DNA from: Saccharopolyspora endophytica
GTDB lineage: Bacteria > Actinomycetota > Actinomycetes > Mycobacteriales > Pseudonocardiaceae
Assembly (NCBI RefSeq): GCF_018070075.1
Contig: NZ_JAGPXE010000002.1
Location: 124,001 to 188,000, forward strand
Reading direction: 5' to 3'
Length of the DNA: 64,000 nucleotides
The position numbers and the translations under genes are program-made. Positions 55,399-63,684 of the stretch are shown one piece after another. The notes below the pieces were generated by a model. It was not told where the DNA came from. It did not search any database and saw only the letters and a list, made by a program, of their open reading frames with translations. Within the stretch, counting starts at the first letter, position 1, and each line of letters opens with the position of its first letter.

Positions 55399-56577
55399 TC
55401 ATCGGTTTGGGCCCTCCGGCAGGTCCAAGTTCTCCGGCGCCTGCTGTTTCGGGGCGTCGACATCTCCGTAGGAGTTGTTGTTGACGTTGTTCGGCCCGCC
55501 CTCGAAGTTGGCCTGCTGACCGACGTTTCCGGAGTTGAAATTGTTGCTGTAGGGGTTGTCGACATTGGCTCCGGCGACGGCACCGTCCTCGGTCTCGAAC
55601 CGCCACCCCTGCGTGTTCGAGCCCGAAACCCACTCACCATTGCCATCTGAGGTCGGGCCACTCCCGTTGCCTTCCCAAGTGGTGTTGAGCCCTTCGTGTC
55701 GGCTCTGCATGCCGCCGGACGCGCCAGCGATACCGCCGGAAATCGCGCCCGAGGTAATGTCGTTCGGCCCGGGCATCTCGCCGTGCAGAATCTGGTTGGT
55801 GCTGTTTCCAAGAACGCCCGAGATCGAGCCTCTGGCCGCACCGTAGGCCGCCGCCTCGGTGAAGTTCTTGGTTGCATTGCCCATCAGGTCCCTGCCCACA
55901 TGCTGGCTGAGGCCGGTTGCCATGCCGTCGACGAGACCGCCGGCCAGACCCGCCGCGACACCCGACACCGCCGCGTTGCCGGTGTTGGACCAGTCCCAGC
56001 TCTGCCGGTCGCCCTTGGCGAACTGGATGCCCTGGATGGCCCCGTCCACGCCGACGTTGATCGCCACGTTCAGCAGGATCTGCTGGCCGATCTTGGTCAG
56101 CAGCTGCTGGAAGAACGTCCGCACCGTCAACTGCGTCGCCGCCTGGGCGATCGGGATGCCCGCCGTGCTAGCGCCGAAGGTCGCCACCGCCGAGGCGATC
56201 ATCGCGGCGATCTGCGCGGCCAGGATGACCAGCGCGGCGATGATGCTGTACTTGGTGTACTCGATCTCCAGCGCCGCGTTGTCGGCTCCCTCGCCGAGGG
56301 CCTCGCAGAGCTTCTTCATCTCCGGCAGGTGACCGGCGTCGCCGTTGCAGAAGTCCTTCATGAACTTCTCGAAGGCGTCGTGCGTGTCGCCCTTCATCGT
56401 GCCCAGCGCGGACTGCACCGCGCCCTCGGTCTCGCTGATGACGCCCTCGATGTCGACGCCGCACTGCGTCCACGCCTCGGCGACCCTGCGCAGCGCCGTC
56501 TCGTCGCCCTCGGGCCAGCTCGCGCCGACCACGATGGGGAACAGCCAGCTGACCTCGCCCGGGATCTCGATGCCCAC
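55399..56577 (-). CDS. large WXG100-like secreted-effector-type protein
   Basis: 392 residues from a GTG with GAGGGGGA upstream. The first 110 residues (SWLFPIVVGASWPEGDETALRRVAEAW ... split) follow the helical WXG100-like N-terminal domain seen in CpnT-type proteins, including a W-P-E-G/D-E motif. A central region (about 115-290) is hydrophobic and Ala/Gly-rich, with membrane-like segments IIAALVILAAQIAAMIASAV and DPANNA-like turns. The C-terminal 100 residues are Asn/Gly-rich and low complexity, ending NLDLPEGPNR with no recognisable toxin domain. Probably a type VII secretion substrate lacking a C-terminal enzyme. It is third in the YbaB-WXG100 operon, ten bases downstream. Confidence 0.7.
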   Translation of the reverse strand: MGIEIPGEVSWLFPIVVGASWPEGDETALRRVAEAWTQCGVDIEGVISETEGAVQSALGTMKGDTHDAFEKFMKDFCNGDAGHLPEMKKLCEALGEGADNAALEIEYTKYSIIAALVILAAQIAAMIASAVATFGASTAGIPIAQAATQLTVRTFFQQLLTKIGQQILLNVAINVGVDGAIQGIQFAKGDRQSWDWSNTGNAAVSGVAAGLAGGLVDGMATGLSQHVGRDLMGNATKNFTEAAAYGAARGSISGVLGNSTNQILHGEMPGPNDITSGAISGGIAGASGGMQSRHEGLNTTWEGNGSGPTSDGNGEWVSGSNTQGWRFETEDGAVAGANVDNPYSNNFNSGNVGQQANFEGGPNNVNNNSYGDVDAPKQQAPENLDLPEGPNR

Positions 56578-56587
56578 GTCGTCCCCC

Positions 56588-56896
56588 TCAGCCCTGGCTC
56601 TTGATGCCGTCGGCGTTCGCCTGGTCGACGTCGTCCCAGGTCCGGGCGGTGGCGTCGAGCTCGCCGCGGACCTGGTGCAGCGCCTGGGCGAGGCCCTTCA
56701 TGCCGTCGGTCCCCTGCTGGGAACCGGGCACGTAGTTCTTGGCGAACTCCTGGCCCGCCTCGTCACCACCCCAGCACTGCCCTTCGGCCTGCAGGACGCC
56801 GTTGAGCTTGTCCAGCGCGGACTGGAGCTTGTCCGACGACGCGTCGAACTTCGGTGAGGCGCCGCGCAGCGCCTCGGGGTCGACCTCGAATCCCAT
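56588..56896 (-). CDS. WXG100-family protein (EsxA/B-like)
   Basis: 102 residues from the ATG at 56896. It is a helical hairpin with the WxG motif in QCWGGDEAGQEFAKNY at mid-length, and flanking helices LQSALDKLNGVLQAE and LAQALHQVRGELDATARTW. WXG100 proteins are exported by type VII (ESX) systems as dimers. No ESX ATPase or membrane channel lies in the window, so secretion would use a system elsewhere. The start overlaps the YbaB-like stop by one base (TGATG), indicating coupled translation. Confidence 0.86.
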   Translation of the reverse strand: MGFEVDPEALRGASPKFDASSDKLQSALDKLNGVLQAEGQCWGGDEAGQEFAKNYVPGSQQGTDGMKGLAQALHQVRGELDATARTWDDVDQANADGIKSQG

Positions 56897-57399
56897 CACC
56901 AACGGTCCTTCCGGAATCGCGACCGGGGTTCGAAGTCGTCCCAGTCCTCCTCAGCTGCGGGCTTGGACGCAGTCGAGGGGGCGCTCGGTTCCGGGGCCGG
57001 CGGGATCAGTTGCGACAGCGAAGGCGCGCCGGGGAACAGGTCCGGCAGATCGGGGACGTTCTCCTGCAGCGGCGCCACCGCGGCATCGGCCTTCGCGCGG
57101 GCGTCCCGGGCCGCGGACTGGGCCGCTTCGGTGAAGCTCGTGGCGAGTTTTTCCGGCGTGCTCGACCGCAGCGCGGAAGCCGACAGCGCCGTGTCGGTGA
57201 CGATGCCCGCGGCGTTGACCCGAACCGTGACCAGACCGTCGGCGGAGGTGGCCTCACCCGTCGCGGACAGCGCGTTGGCCTGCGCCTCGTGCAACTGGGC
57301 GGTCTGCCGCTGCAACCCTTCGAGCATCGAGCTCACCTGCTCGCGCATCGCGGCGTTGCGCGCTTCGAGCTCGGCCCTGCGGCCATCCGGATCAGTCAT
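56896..57399 (-). CDS. YbaB/EbfC-family DNA-binding protein with acidic tail
   Basis: 167 residues. The family core (about 10-100) has ARNAAMREQVSSMLEGLQRQ as the first helix, TGEATSADGLVTVRVNAAGIV as the beta-hairpin, and STPEKLATSFTEAAQSA as the second helix. This nucleoid-associated fold occurs repeatedly next to WXG100 and ESX genes in actinobacteria. The C-terminal 60 residues are Pro/Ala-rich, ending DDFEPRSRFRKDRW. It is first of the three-gene operon. Confidence 0.8.
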   Translation of the reverse strand: MTDPDGRRAELEARNAAMREQVSSMLEGLQRQTAQLHEAQANALSATGEATSADGLVTVRVNAAGIVTDTALSASALRSSTPEKLATSFTEAAQSAARDARAKADAAVAPLQENVPDLPDLFPGAPSLSQLIPPAPEPSAPSTASKPAAEEDWDDFEPRSRFRKDRW

Positions 57400-57557
57400 C
57401 TCGCCTCCCGTTGGATCAGACGGAAGGTAGCAAGACCGCGATTCGGGTGGCGCTGCACACAGGGACGTCACATCCGCAGGTGGGGAGCACGACGGAGCAG
57501 GTGGGAGAGCATCACCGCTGGTGCGCGACCGCGCCCGGTGGCCGCATGGCCCCTCCG

Positions 57558-57563
57558 TAGACT
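57558..57563 (+). promoter_or_regulatory. -10-like element upstream of dxs
   Basis: TAGACT lies ten bases before the ATG of a 27-codon open frame (57574) and 90 bp before dxs. Confidence 0.45.
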
Positions 57564-57573
57564 GGGGCGCACT

Positions 57574-57657
57574 ATGCAGACGGAGCCGGGTTGCCGGCCA
57601 GGCCCCGGCATTGCGATTGTGACCGACCGGCACGACAAGCGAGGTGGAACACGGTGA
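57574..57657 (+). CDS. possible 27-residue upstream ORF of dxs
   Basis: An ATG ten bases downstream of a -10-like TAGACT opens a 27-codon frame (starts [12 protein letters not shown]). Its TGA overlaps the GTG of dxs (GTGA). The peptide is Pro/Gly-rich at the start and charged at the end. There is no Shine-Dalgarno for it. The overlap is consistent with translational coupling or attenuation, but coding by chance cannot be excluded for so short a frame. Confidence 0.4.
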   Translation: MQTEPGCRPGPGIAIVTDRHDKRGGTR

Positions 57658-59570
57658 CGCTGCTGGGGTCCGTGCGCAGTCCGGCCGACGTCAAGCGCCT
57701 GACGCACGCCGAATTGGCGGAGCTGGCCGAGGAGATCAGGCACTTCCTGATCCAGAAGGTGTCGCGGACCGGTGGACACCTGGGGCCCAACCTGGGTGCG
57801 CTGGAGCTGACCCTCGCGCTGCACCGGGTCTTCGACTCGCCGAACGACGCGCTCGTGTTCGACACCGGGCACCAGGCGTACGTGCACAAGATCGTGACCG
57901 GCCGCCAGGACGGCTTCGACCAGCTGCGCAAGCGGGACGGCCTGTCCGGCTACCCGTCGCGCGCTGAGAGCGAGCACGACTTCGTCGAGAACAGCCACGC
58001 CTCGACCGCGCTGTCCTACGCCGACGGGCTGGCCCGCTCGTTCCAGGTCACCGGCGCCGAGCGGCACGCGGTGGCGGTCGTCGGCGACGGTGCGCTCACC
58101 GGCGGCATGTGCTGGGAGGCGCTGAACAACATCGCGGCCGACCAGGACCGCCCGGTCGTCATCGTTGTCAACGACAACGGTCGCTCCTACGCGCCCACCA
58201 TCGGTGGTCTCGCCGAGCACCTGGCGGCGCTGCGGCTCAACCCGAGCTACGAGAAGGCCCTGGAGTCCGGCAAGCGCACGCTGCGCAAGATGCCGGTCGT
58301 GGGCCGCTCGCTCTACACCGGTCTGCACGCCGCCAAGAGCGGCATCAAGGACGCGATCAGCCCGCAGGTCATGTTCTCCGACCTGGGCCTGAAGTACCTG
58401 GGCCCGGTGGACGGCCACGACATGCGCGCGATGGAGTACGCGCTGCAGATGGCCAAGTCCTTCGGCGGACCCGTGATCGTGCACGCCGTGACCCGCAAGG
58501 GCAACGGCTTCGCCCCGGCCGAGAACGACGAGGCCGAGCAGATGCACCAGGTCAAGGTCATCGACCCGGAGACCGGCCTGCCGAAGAAGCCCGCGCCGAA
58601 GAGCTGGACCGACGTCTACGCCGACGAGCTGGTCGGCATCGGCGCCGAGCGCTCCGACGTCGTGGCGATCACCGCCGCGATGCTGGGGCCGACCGGGCTG
58701 AAGAAGTTCGCCGAGGCCTACCCGGAGCGCTGCTTCGACGTGGGCATCGCCGAGCAGCACGGCATGACCTCCGCCGCCGGTCTGGCCATGGGCGGCCTGC
58801 ACCCGGTGTTCGCGGTCTACTCGACGTTCCTGAACCGGGCGTTCGACCAGCTGCTGATGGACGTCGCCCTGCACAAGCAGCCGGTCACCGTGACGCTCGA
58901 CCGCTCCGGCATCACCGGCGACGACGGTGCCAGCCACAACGGCATGTGGGACCTGTCGATCCTCGGTCTGATCCCGGGCATCCAGGTGGCGGCTCCGCGC
59001 GACGCGGTGACGCTGCGCGAGGAGCTGCGCGAGGCCGTCGCCGTCGACGACGGGCCGACCGTGCTGCGCTTCTCCAAGGGTTCGGTGATCGAAGAGGTCC
59101 CGTCCGTGGAGCGCGTCGGCGGGATCGACGTGCTGCGCGCCGATGAGCGCAAGGACGTGCTGCTGGTGGCCGTCGGCGCGTTCGGCAAGCTCGCCGTGGC
59201 CGCAGCCGAGCGGCTGGCCGCGACCGGCGTCGGCGTGACCGTGGTCGACCCGCGCTGGGTCGTCCCGGTGCCGTCGAAGGTCGTGGAGATGGCCGCCGAG
59301 CACCGGCTGGTGGTCTCGCTGGAGGACTGCGGACGGCACGGCGGGTTCGGCTCGTCGCTGGCCGCCGCGCTGCGCGACGCCGAGCTGGACGTGCCGCTGC
59401 GCGACCTGGCGGTGCCCAACGACTTCCTCCAGCACTCCTCCCGCGAGGAGGTGCTGGCCGACCTCGGCTTGACCGAGGGCGACATCGCCACCCGCATCAA
59501 CGACTGGTTCTCCGGCCGGCGCGGCGCGCAGCTGCACGTCGCCACCGAGGCGGGCGCCGCCCACGGCTGA
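57654..59570 (+). CDS. dxs: 1-deoxy-D-xylulose-5-phosphate synthase
   Basis: 638 residues. It has [19 protein letters not shown] near the N terminus, the TPP-binding [17 protein letters not shown], the transketolase central domain with the catalytic Glu in [16 protein letters not shown], and [18 protein letters not shown] and a C-terminal transketolase domain ([16 protein letters not shown]). It condenses pyruvate with glyceraldehyde 3-phosphate, the first step of the MEP isoprenoid pathway. GAGGTGG precedes the GTG. It lies at the end of the conserved block (Rv2682c dxs1 position in M. tuberculosis). Confidence 0.97.
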   Translation: MTLLGSVRSPADVKRLTHAELAELAEEIRHFLIQKVSRTGGHLGPNLGALELTLALHRVFDSPNDALVFDTGHQAYVHKIVTGRQDGFDQLRKRDGLSGYPSRAESEHDFVENSHASTALSYADGLARSFQVTGAERHAVAVVGDGALTGGMCWEALNNIAADQDRPVVIVVNDNGRSYAPTIGGLAEHLAALRLNPSYEKALESGKRTLRKMPVVGRSLYTGLHAAKSGIKDAISPQVMFSDLGLKYLGPVDGHDMRAMEYALQMAKSFGGPVIVHAVTRKGNGFAPAENDEAEQMHQVKVIDPETGLPKKPAPKSWTDVYADELVGIGAERSDVVAITAAMLGPTGLKKFAEAYPERCFDVGIAEQHGMTSAAGLAMGGLHPVFAVYSTFLNRAFDQLLMDVALHKQPVTVTLDRSGITGDDGASHNGMWDLSILGLIPGIQVAAPRDAVTLREELREAVAVDDGPTVLRFSKGSVIEEVPSVERVGGIDVLRADERKDVLLVAVGAFGKLAVAAAERLAATGVGVTVVDPRWVVPVPSKVVEMAAEHRLVVSLEDCGRHGGFGSSLAAALRDAELDVPLRDLAVPNDFLQHSSREEVLADLGLTEGDIATRINDWFSGRRGAQLHVATEAGAAHG

Positions 59571-59581
59571 CCCCGCACCCC

Positions 59582-59645
59582 GATTTCAGTGGAGATCCGG
59601 TTCCTGATCTCCACTGAGATCGGGGTTGCGATTTCCGCTGAAATC
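59582..59645. repeat. array of three 16-bp palindromic repeats, 24-bp period
   Basis: Cores start at 59582 (GATTTCAGTGGAGATC), 59606 (GATCTCCACTGAGATC) and 59630 (GATTTCCGCTGAAATC), exactly 24 bp apart with 8-bp spacers cggttcct and ggggttgc. The first two can also pair with each other as a stem of about 12 bp, which could terminate dxs transcription. The array lies between the dxs stop and the response-regulator start. Layout (16+8) is the same as the 51.4-kb array, but core sequence is different. Confidence 0.85.
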
Positions 59646-59702
59646 CGGGCACCCGGCCCTGACCTCGGCGGGTGCCCGCCTGTGCTGTGGCAGGGTGGAT
59701 TC

Positions 59703-60389
59703 GTGCGAATCCTGGTCGTGGAGGACGAGAAGCCGCTGGCCGATGCGGTGGCGCGAGGGCTGCGGCGCGACGGCATGGCCGTCGACGTCGCCTACGACGG
59801 CGAGAGCGGCCAGGAGAAGGCCGCGATCACCCGCTACGACGTCGTCGTGCTCGACCGCGACCTGCCCGGCATGTCCGGTGATGACCTGTGCCGCGACCTG
59901 GTCGGTTCCGGCGAGCTGACCAGGGTGATCATGCTGACCGCCTCGGGCACGGTCGCCGACCGCGTCGCGGGGCTGTCGCTGGGCGCCGACGACTACCTCG
60001 CCAAGCCCTTCGCGTTCCCCGAGCTCATCGCCCGGGTGCGTGCGCTGGGCCGCCGCGCCACGCCCGCTCAACCGCCGCTGCTGACGGCCGAGGACCTGGA
60101 GCTGGATCCGGCCCGCCGCACCGTCACCCGTTCCGGAGCCGAGATCGAGCTGACCCGCAAGGAGCTCGGCGTGCTGGAGGTGCTGCTGTCGGCCGGTGGC
60201 GCTGTGGTCAGCTCCGAGGAGCTGCTGGAGCGGGTCTGGGACGAAAACGCCGACCCGTTCACCACCACCGTGCGGGTCACGATGATGACCTTGCGCAAGA
60301 AGCTGGGGGAGCCGGGCGTCATCGAGACCGTGGTCGGCTCCGGCTACCGGGTGCCCTCCGCGGCTCGCGCCGAACACGCCAGGGACTGA
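59703..60389 (+). CDS. OmpR/PhoB-family response regulator
   Basis: 228 residues from the GTG. The receiver domain (about 1-115) has acidic pocket VVEDE, phospho-acceptor Asp in VLDRDLPGMSG, switch Thr in MLTASGT and Lys in ADDYLAKPFAF. The C-terminal winged helix (about 130-225) has LELDPARRTVTRSG and VGSGYRVPS. A candidate CAGGGT -10 lies six bases before the start. The histidine kinase gene follows after two bases, so the pair forms an operon. The regulon is unknown. Confidence 0.94.
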   Translation: MRILVVEDEKPLADAVARGLRRDGMAVDVAYDGESGQEKAAITRYDVVVLDRDLPGMSGDDLCRDLVGSGELTRVIMLTASGTVADRVAGLSLGADDYLAKPFAFPELIARVRALGRRATPAQPPLLTAEDLELDPARRTVTRSGAEIELTRKELGVLEVLLSAGGAVVSSEELLERVWDENADPFTTTVRVTMMTLRKKLGEPGVIETVVGSGYRVPSAARAEHARD

Positions 60390-60391
60390 TC

Positions 60392-61525
60392 GTGGGAGCG
60401 CTCACCCGGCGCGGACCGGGATTGCGGCTCCGGCTGACGCTGCTGGCGACGTCGCTGGTCGCGCTGGTCAGCGCGGTGCTGCTCTGGCTGGGCTGGGTGC
60501 TGGTCGGCAACGTCGTCGCCGCGGTGCCGCGGCTGCCCGCCGGCACACCGGTGCGGGTCGGGGGAGTGGACGTGCCCGCCGAGCTGCTCGGTGCCGCGCT
60601 GCGCGATTCGGCCCGCGAGCAGGTCCTGCTGATCGGCGGGCCGGCGTTCGTCGCGGTGGTGGTCGCCGCCGCGCTGCTGGCCTGGCTGGTCACCGGCCGG
60701 ATGCTGCGACCGCTGCAGGACGTCACCGAGACCGCGCAGCGGCTGTCGGCGGAGTCGCTGGACGAGCGGATCGCGCTCAGCGGACCCCGCGACGAGGTGG
60801 CCAGGCTCGCCGACACCTTCGACGCCATGCTGGACCGCCTGCAGGCGGCCTTCGACGCCCAGCGCCGCTTCGTCGCCAACGCCAGCCACGAGCTGCGCAC
60901 CCCGTTGTCGGTGGTGCGCACCGAGCTCGACGTGACCCTGTCCGACCCGCACGCCGACGAGGCCGAGCTGCGCCGGATGGCCGACGTCGTCCGCGAGGCC
61001 ACGGCCCGCGCCGAACGCCTCGTGGAAGCGCTCCTGCTGCTGGCCCGCACGGAGGGTGTGGAGCTGGCGGTCCGCGAGCCGGTCGACCTCACCGACGTCG
61101 TCGGCCGGGCCCTGCGCGCGGTCGACCCCGAGGCCCGCAGGCGGGGGTTGCGCGTGCAGCGTTGCACCGAGCCCGCTTTCGCGGTCGGAGATCCGGCGCT
61201 GCTGGAGCGGGTGGCGGGAAACCTGCTGGAGAACGCGGTCCGGCACAACGTCGAGGGCGGCTGGGTGGAGGTCAGCACCGGCGCCGACCCGCGGTGGACG
61301 ACGCTGCGCGTGGCGTCCTCAGGCCCGGCGATCGCACCGGAGTCGGTGAACGCCCTCTTCGAGCCGTTCCGCCGCGCCGGCGTTCAGCGCACCGCCCGCA
61401 ACGGCACCGGGCTGGGCCTGTCGATCGTCCAGGCCGCCACCACGGCCCACCACGGCAACATCCACGCCACCGCGCTGCCCGAGGGCGGCCTCGCGATCAC
61501 GATCCAGCTCCCCGCCGCACCCTGA
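60392..61525 (+). CDS. sensor histidine kinase
   Basis: 377 residues. TM1 (TLLATSLVALVSAVLLWLGW) and TM2 (GGPAFVAVVVAAALLAWLV) flank a short extracytoplasmic loop of about 55 residues. A HAMP linker follows (GRMLRPLQDVTETAQRLSAE). The phospho-acceptor His is in RRFVANASHELRTPLSVV, the N box is NLLENAVRHN, and the G2 box is GTGLGLSIV; the G1 box is degenerate (PAIAPESVN in place of DxGxG), so the usual ATP-lid Asp is not obvious. It is the partner of the adjacent response regulator. Confidence 0.93.
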   Translation: MGALTRRGPGLRLRLTLLATSLVALVSAVLLWLGWVLVGNVVAAVPRLPAGTPVRVGGVDVPAELLGAALRDSAREQVLLIGGPAFVAVVVAAALLAWLVTGRMLRPLQDVTETAQRLSAESLDERIALSGPRDEVARLADTFDAMLDRLQAAFDAQRRFVANASHELRTPLSVVRTELDVTLSDPHADEAELRRMADVVREATARAERLVEALLLLARTEGVELAVREPVDLTDVVGRALRAVDPEARRRGLRVQRCTEPAFAVGDPALLERVAGNLLENAVRHNVEGGWVEVSTGADPRWTTLRVASSGPAIAPESVNALFEPFRRAGVQRTARNGTGLGLSIVQAATTAHHGNIHATALPEGGLAITIQLPAAP

Positions 61526-61537
61526 GGCCGTGAACGA

Positions 61538-61575
61538 GGAACGGGGGCCGGAGCGCGTGCTCCGGCCCCCGTTCC
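61538..61575. terminator. bidirectional hairpin terminator
   Basis: Perfect 17-bp stem (61538-61554 with 61559-61575; GGAACGGGGGCCGGAGC and complement) with loop GCGT, between the kinase and fadB stops. Confidence 0.8.
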
Positions 61576-61587
61576 GGGTTGCTCGGG

Positions 61588-63684
61588 TCAGGCGGGCAGG
61601 GACGCCACGCCCGGGGCGAGGAACCGCTTGCCGTTGACCTTCTCGGACACGCCGGAGCGGTCCAGGAACGGCGTGATGCCGCCCAGCCAGAACGGCCAGC
61701 CCGCGCCGAGGAGCATGCACAGGTCGATGTCCTGCGCCTCGGCGACGACGCCCTCGTCCAGCATGATCCGGATCTCCTCGGCCAGCGCGTTGAGCGCGCG
61801 GTCGCGGACCTCCTCGCTGGTGGAGGGCTTGTCTCCCGACTTCCACAGCTCGGCGACCTCGGGGTCGACGACGGTGTTGCCGGACTCGTCGAACGTCCAC
61901 ACCGCGGTCTTGCCCTCGTCGACGAACCGCTGCAGGTTCTCGCTGATGCCGAACCGGTCCGGGAACGCCGCGTTCATGGTGCCGTTGACGTGCTGGGCGA
62001 CGGCCGGGCCGACCAGCTGCAGCAGCACCATCGGGCTCATCGGCAGACCGAGCTCTTCGAGGGCGTTGTCGGCCACCTCGAAGGGCGTGCCCTCGTCGAC
62101 GGCGGCGATGATCTCGCCCATGAAGCGGGTCAGCAGCCGGTTCACCACGAACGCCGGAGCGTCCTTGACCAGCACCGAGGACTTCTTCAGCTTCTTGCCG
62201 ACCGCGAAGGCGGTGGCCAGCGACGCGTCGTCGGTCTTCTCGCCGCGCACGATCTCCAGCAGCGGCAGCACCGCGACCGGGTTGAAGAAGTGGAAGCCGA
62301 CGACCCGCTCCGGGTTCTTCAGCTTCGACGCCATCTCGGTGATCGACAGCGAGGAGGTGTTGGTCGCGAGGATCGCCTCGGGGGAGACGTGCTCCTCCAG
62401 CTCGGCGAAGACCTTCTGCTTGACCGTCATCTCCTCGAAGACGGCCTCGATGACGAAGTCGGCGTCGGCGAAGGCCTTCTTGTCCAGCTCGCCGGTCACC
62501 AGCGCCTTGAGGCGGTTGGTGGCGTCCGGCGACAGGCGGCCCTTGCCGGCGAGCTTGTCGATCTCGCCGTGGATGTAGGCCACGCCCTTGTCGATGCGCT
62601 CCTGGTCGATGTCGGTGATGACCACCGGCACCTGCAGGCGGCGCACGAACAGCAGCGCCAGCTGACCGGCCATCAGACCGGCACCGACCACGCCGACCTT
62701 GTTCACCGGACGGGCCAGGCCCTTGTCCGGCGCACCGGCCGGGCGCTTGGCGCGCTTCTGGGCCAGGTCGAACGAGTACAGCCCGGCGCGCAGCTCGTCG
62801 GACATCAGCGCGTCGGTCAGCGCCTCGGTCTCGGCGGCGTAGCCGGCGTCGATGTCGTTGTTGCGGGCCAGCTCGATGAGCTCGACCGTCTTGGTGACCG
62901 CGGGCGAGGCACCCTTGGTCTTGGACTCGACGACCTGCTTGGCGCGCGCCACCGCGTCGTCCCAGCCCTTGCCGCGGTCGATCTCCGGGCGCTCGACGGT
63001 CTTGTCACCGTTGACCACGCGGACCAGCCAGCGCAGCGACTCCTCGAGGAAGTCCGCGCCTTCCAGCAGCTCGTCGAAGATGCCCAGCTGCAGGCCCTTC
63101 TTCGGGTTGAGCATCTTGTTCTGGCTCAGCGCGTTCTCGATGATCACCGTCACGGCCGCGTCCGGGCCGATGAGGTTCGGCAGCAGCTGCGTGCCGCCCC
63201 AGCCCGGGAACAGGCCCAGGTAGCACTCCGGGAACGCGATCGCGCCCGCGTTGGAGGCGACGGTCCGGTAGTGGCAGGACAGCGCCAGCTCCAGGCCACC
63301 GCCGAGGGCGGCGCCGTTGACGAAGGCGAACGTCGGGATCGTCGACTCGGTGAGCCGGCGGAACACGTCGTGGCCGGTCTGCGCGATGGCCTGCGCGTGC
63401 TCGCGCTGCGACACCTGGCCGACGCCGGTGAGGTCCGCGCCGACGGCGAACACGAACGGCTTGCCGGTGACCGCGATCGCGGCCGGCTCGGCGGCGAACG
63501 CCTCGTCCAGCGCGGCGTTCAGGCTGCTCAGACCACCCGGGCCGAAGGTCGACGGCTTGGTGTGGTCGTGGCCGTTGTCGATGGTGATGAGCGCGAGCTT
63601 GCCGGTCAGACCGGGAACGTCGACGAGGCGGGTGAACGCCTTGGTCACGACCTCGTCGGGGAACAGCGCCGCGAAGTCAGTCAC
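61588..63684 (-). CDS. fadB: 3-hydroxyacyl-CoA dehydrogenase / enoyl-CoA hydratase (FadB/FadJ)
   Basis: 698 residues from a GTG with AGGAGG upstream. The N-terminal crotonase domain (about 1-280) has FVNGAALGGGLELALSCHYR and FPECYLGLFPGWGGTQLL (acid-base Glu). The dehydrogenase domain (about 330-510) begins VNKVGVVGAGLMAGQLALLF, with the catalytic His in GFHFFNPVAVLPLLEIVRG, followed by a C-terminal domain pair. It carries out hydration and oxidation steps of fatty-acid beta-oxidation. The dinucleotide loop reads GAGLMAGQLA rather than the common GAGTMGGGIA. It overlaps fadA (GTGA). Confidence 0.94.
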   Translation of the reverse strand: MTDFAALFPDEVVTKAFTRLVDVPGLTGKLALITIDNGHDHTKPSTFGPGGLSSLNAALDEAFAAEPAAIAVTGKPFVFAVGADLTGVGQVSQREHAQAIAQTGHDVFRRLTESTIPTFAFVNGAALGGGLELALSCHYRTVASNAGAIAFPECYLGLFPGWGGTQLLPNLIGPDAAVTVIIENALSQNKMLNPKKGLQLGIFDELLEGADFLEESLRWLVRVVNGDKTVERPEIDRGKGWDDAVARAKQVVESKTKGASPAVTKTVELIELARNNDIDAGYAAETEALTDALMSDELRAGLYSFDLAQKRAKRPAGAPDKGLARPVNKVGVVGAGLMAGQLALLFVRRLQVPVVITDIDQERIDKGVAYIHGEIDKLAGKGRLSPDATNRLKALVTGELDKKAFADADFVIEAVFEEMTVKQKVFAELEEHVSPEAILATNTSSLSITEMASKLKNPERVVGFHFFNPVAVLPLLEIVRGEKTDDASLATAFAVGKKLKKSSVLVKDAPAFVVNRLLTRFMGEIIAAVDEGTPFEVADNALEELGLPMSPMVLLQLVGPAVAQHVNGTMNAAFPDRFGISENLQRFVDEGKTAVWTFDESGNTVVDPEVAELWKSGDKPSTSEEVRDRALNALAEEIRIMLDEGVVAEAQDIDLCMLLGAGWPFWLGGITPFLDRSGVSEKVNGKRFLAPGVASLPA

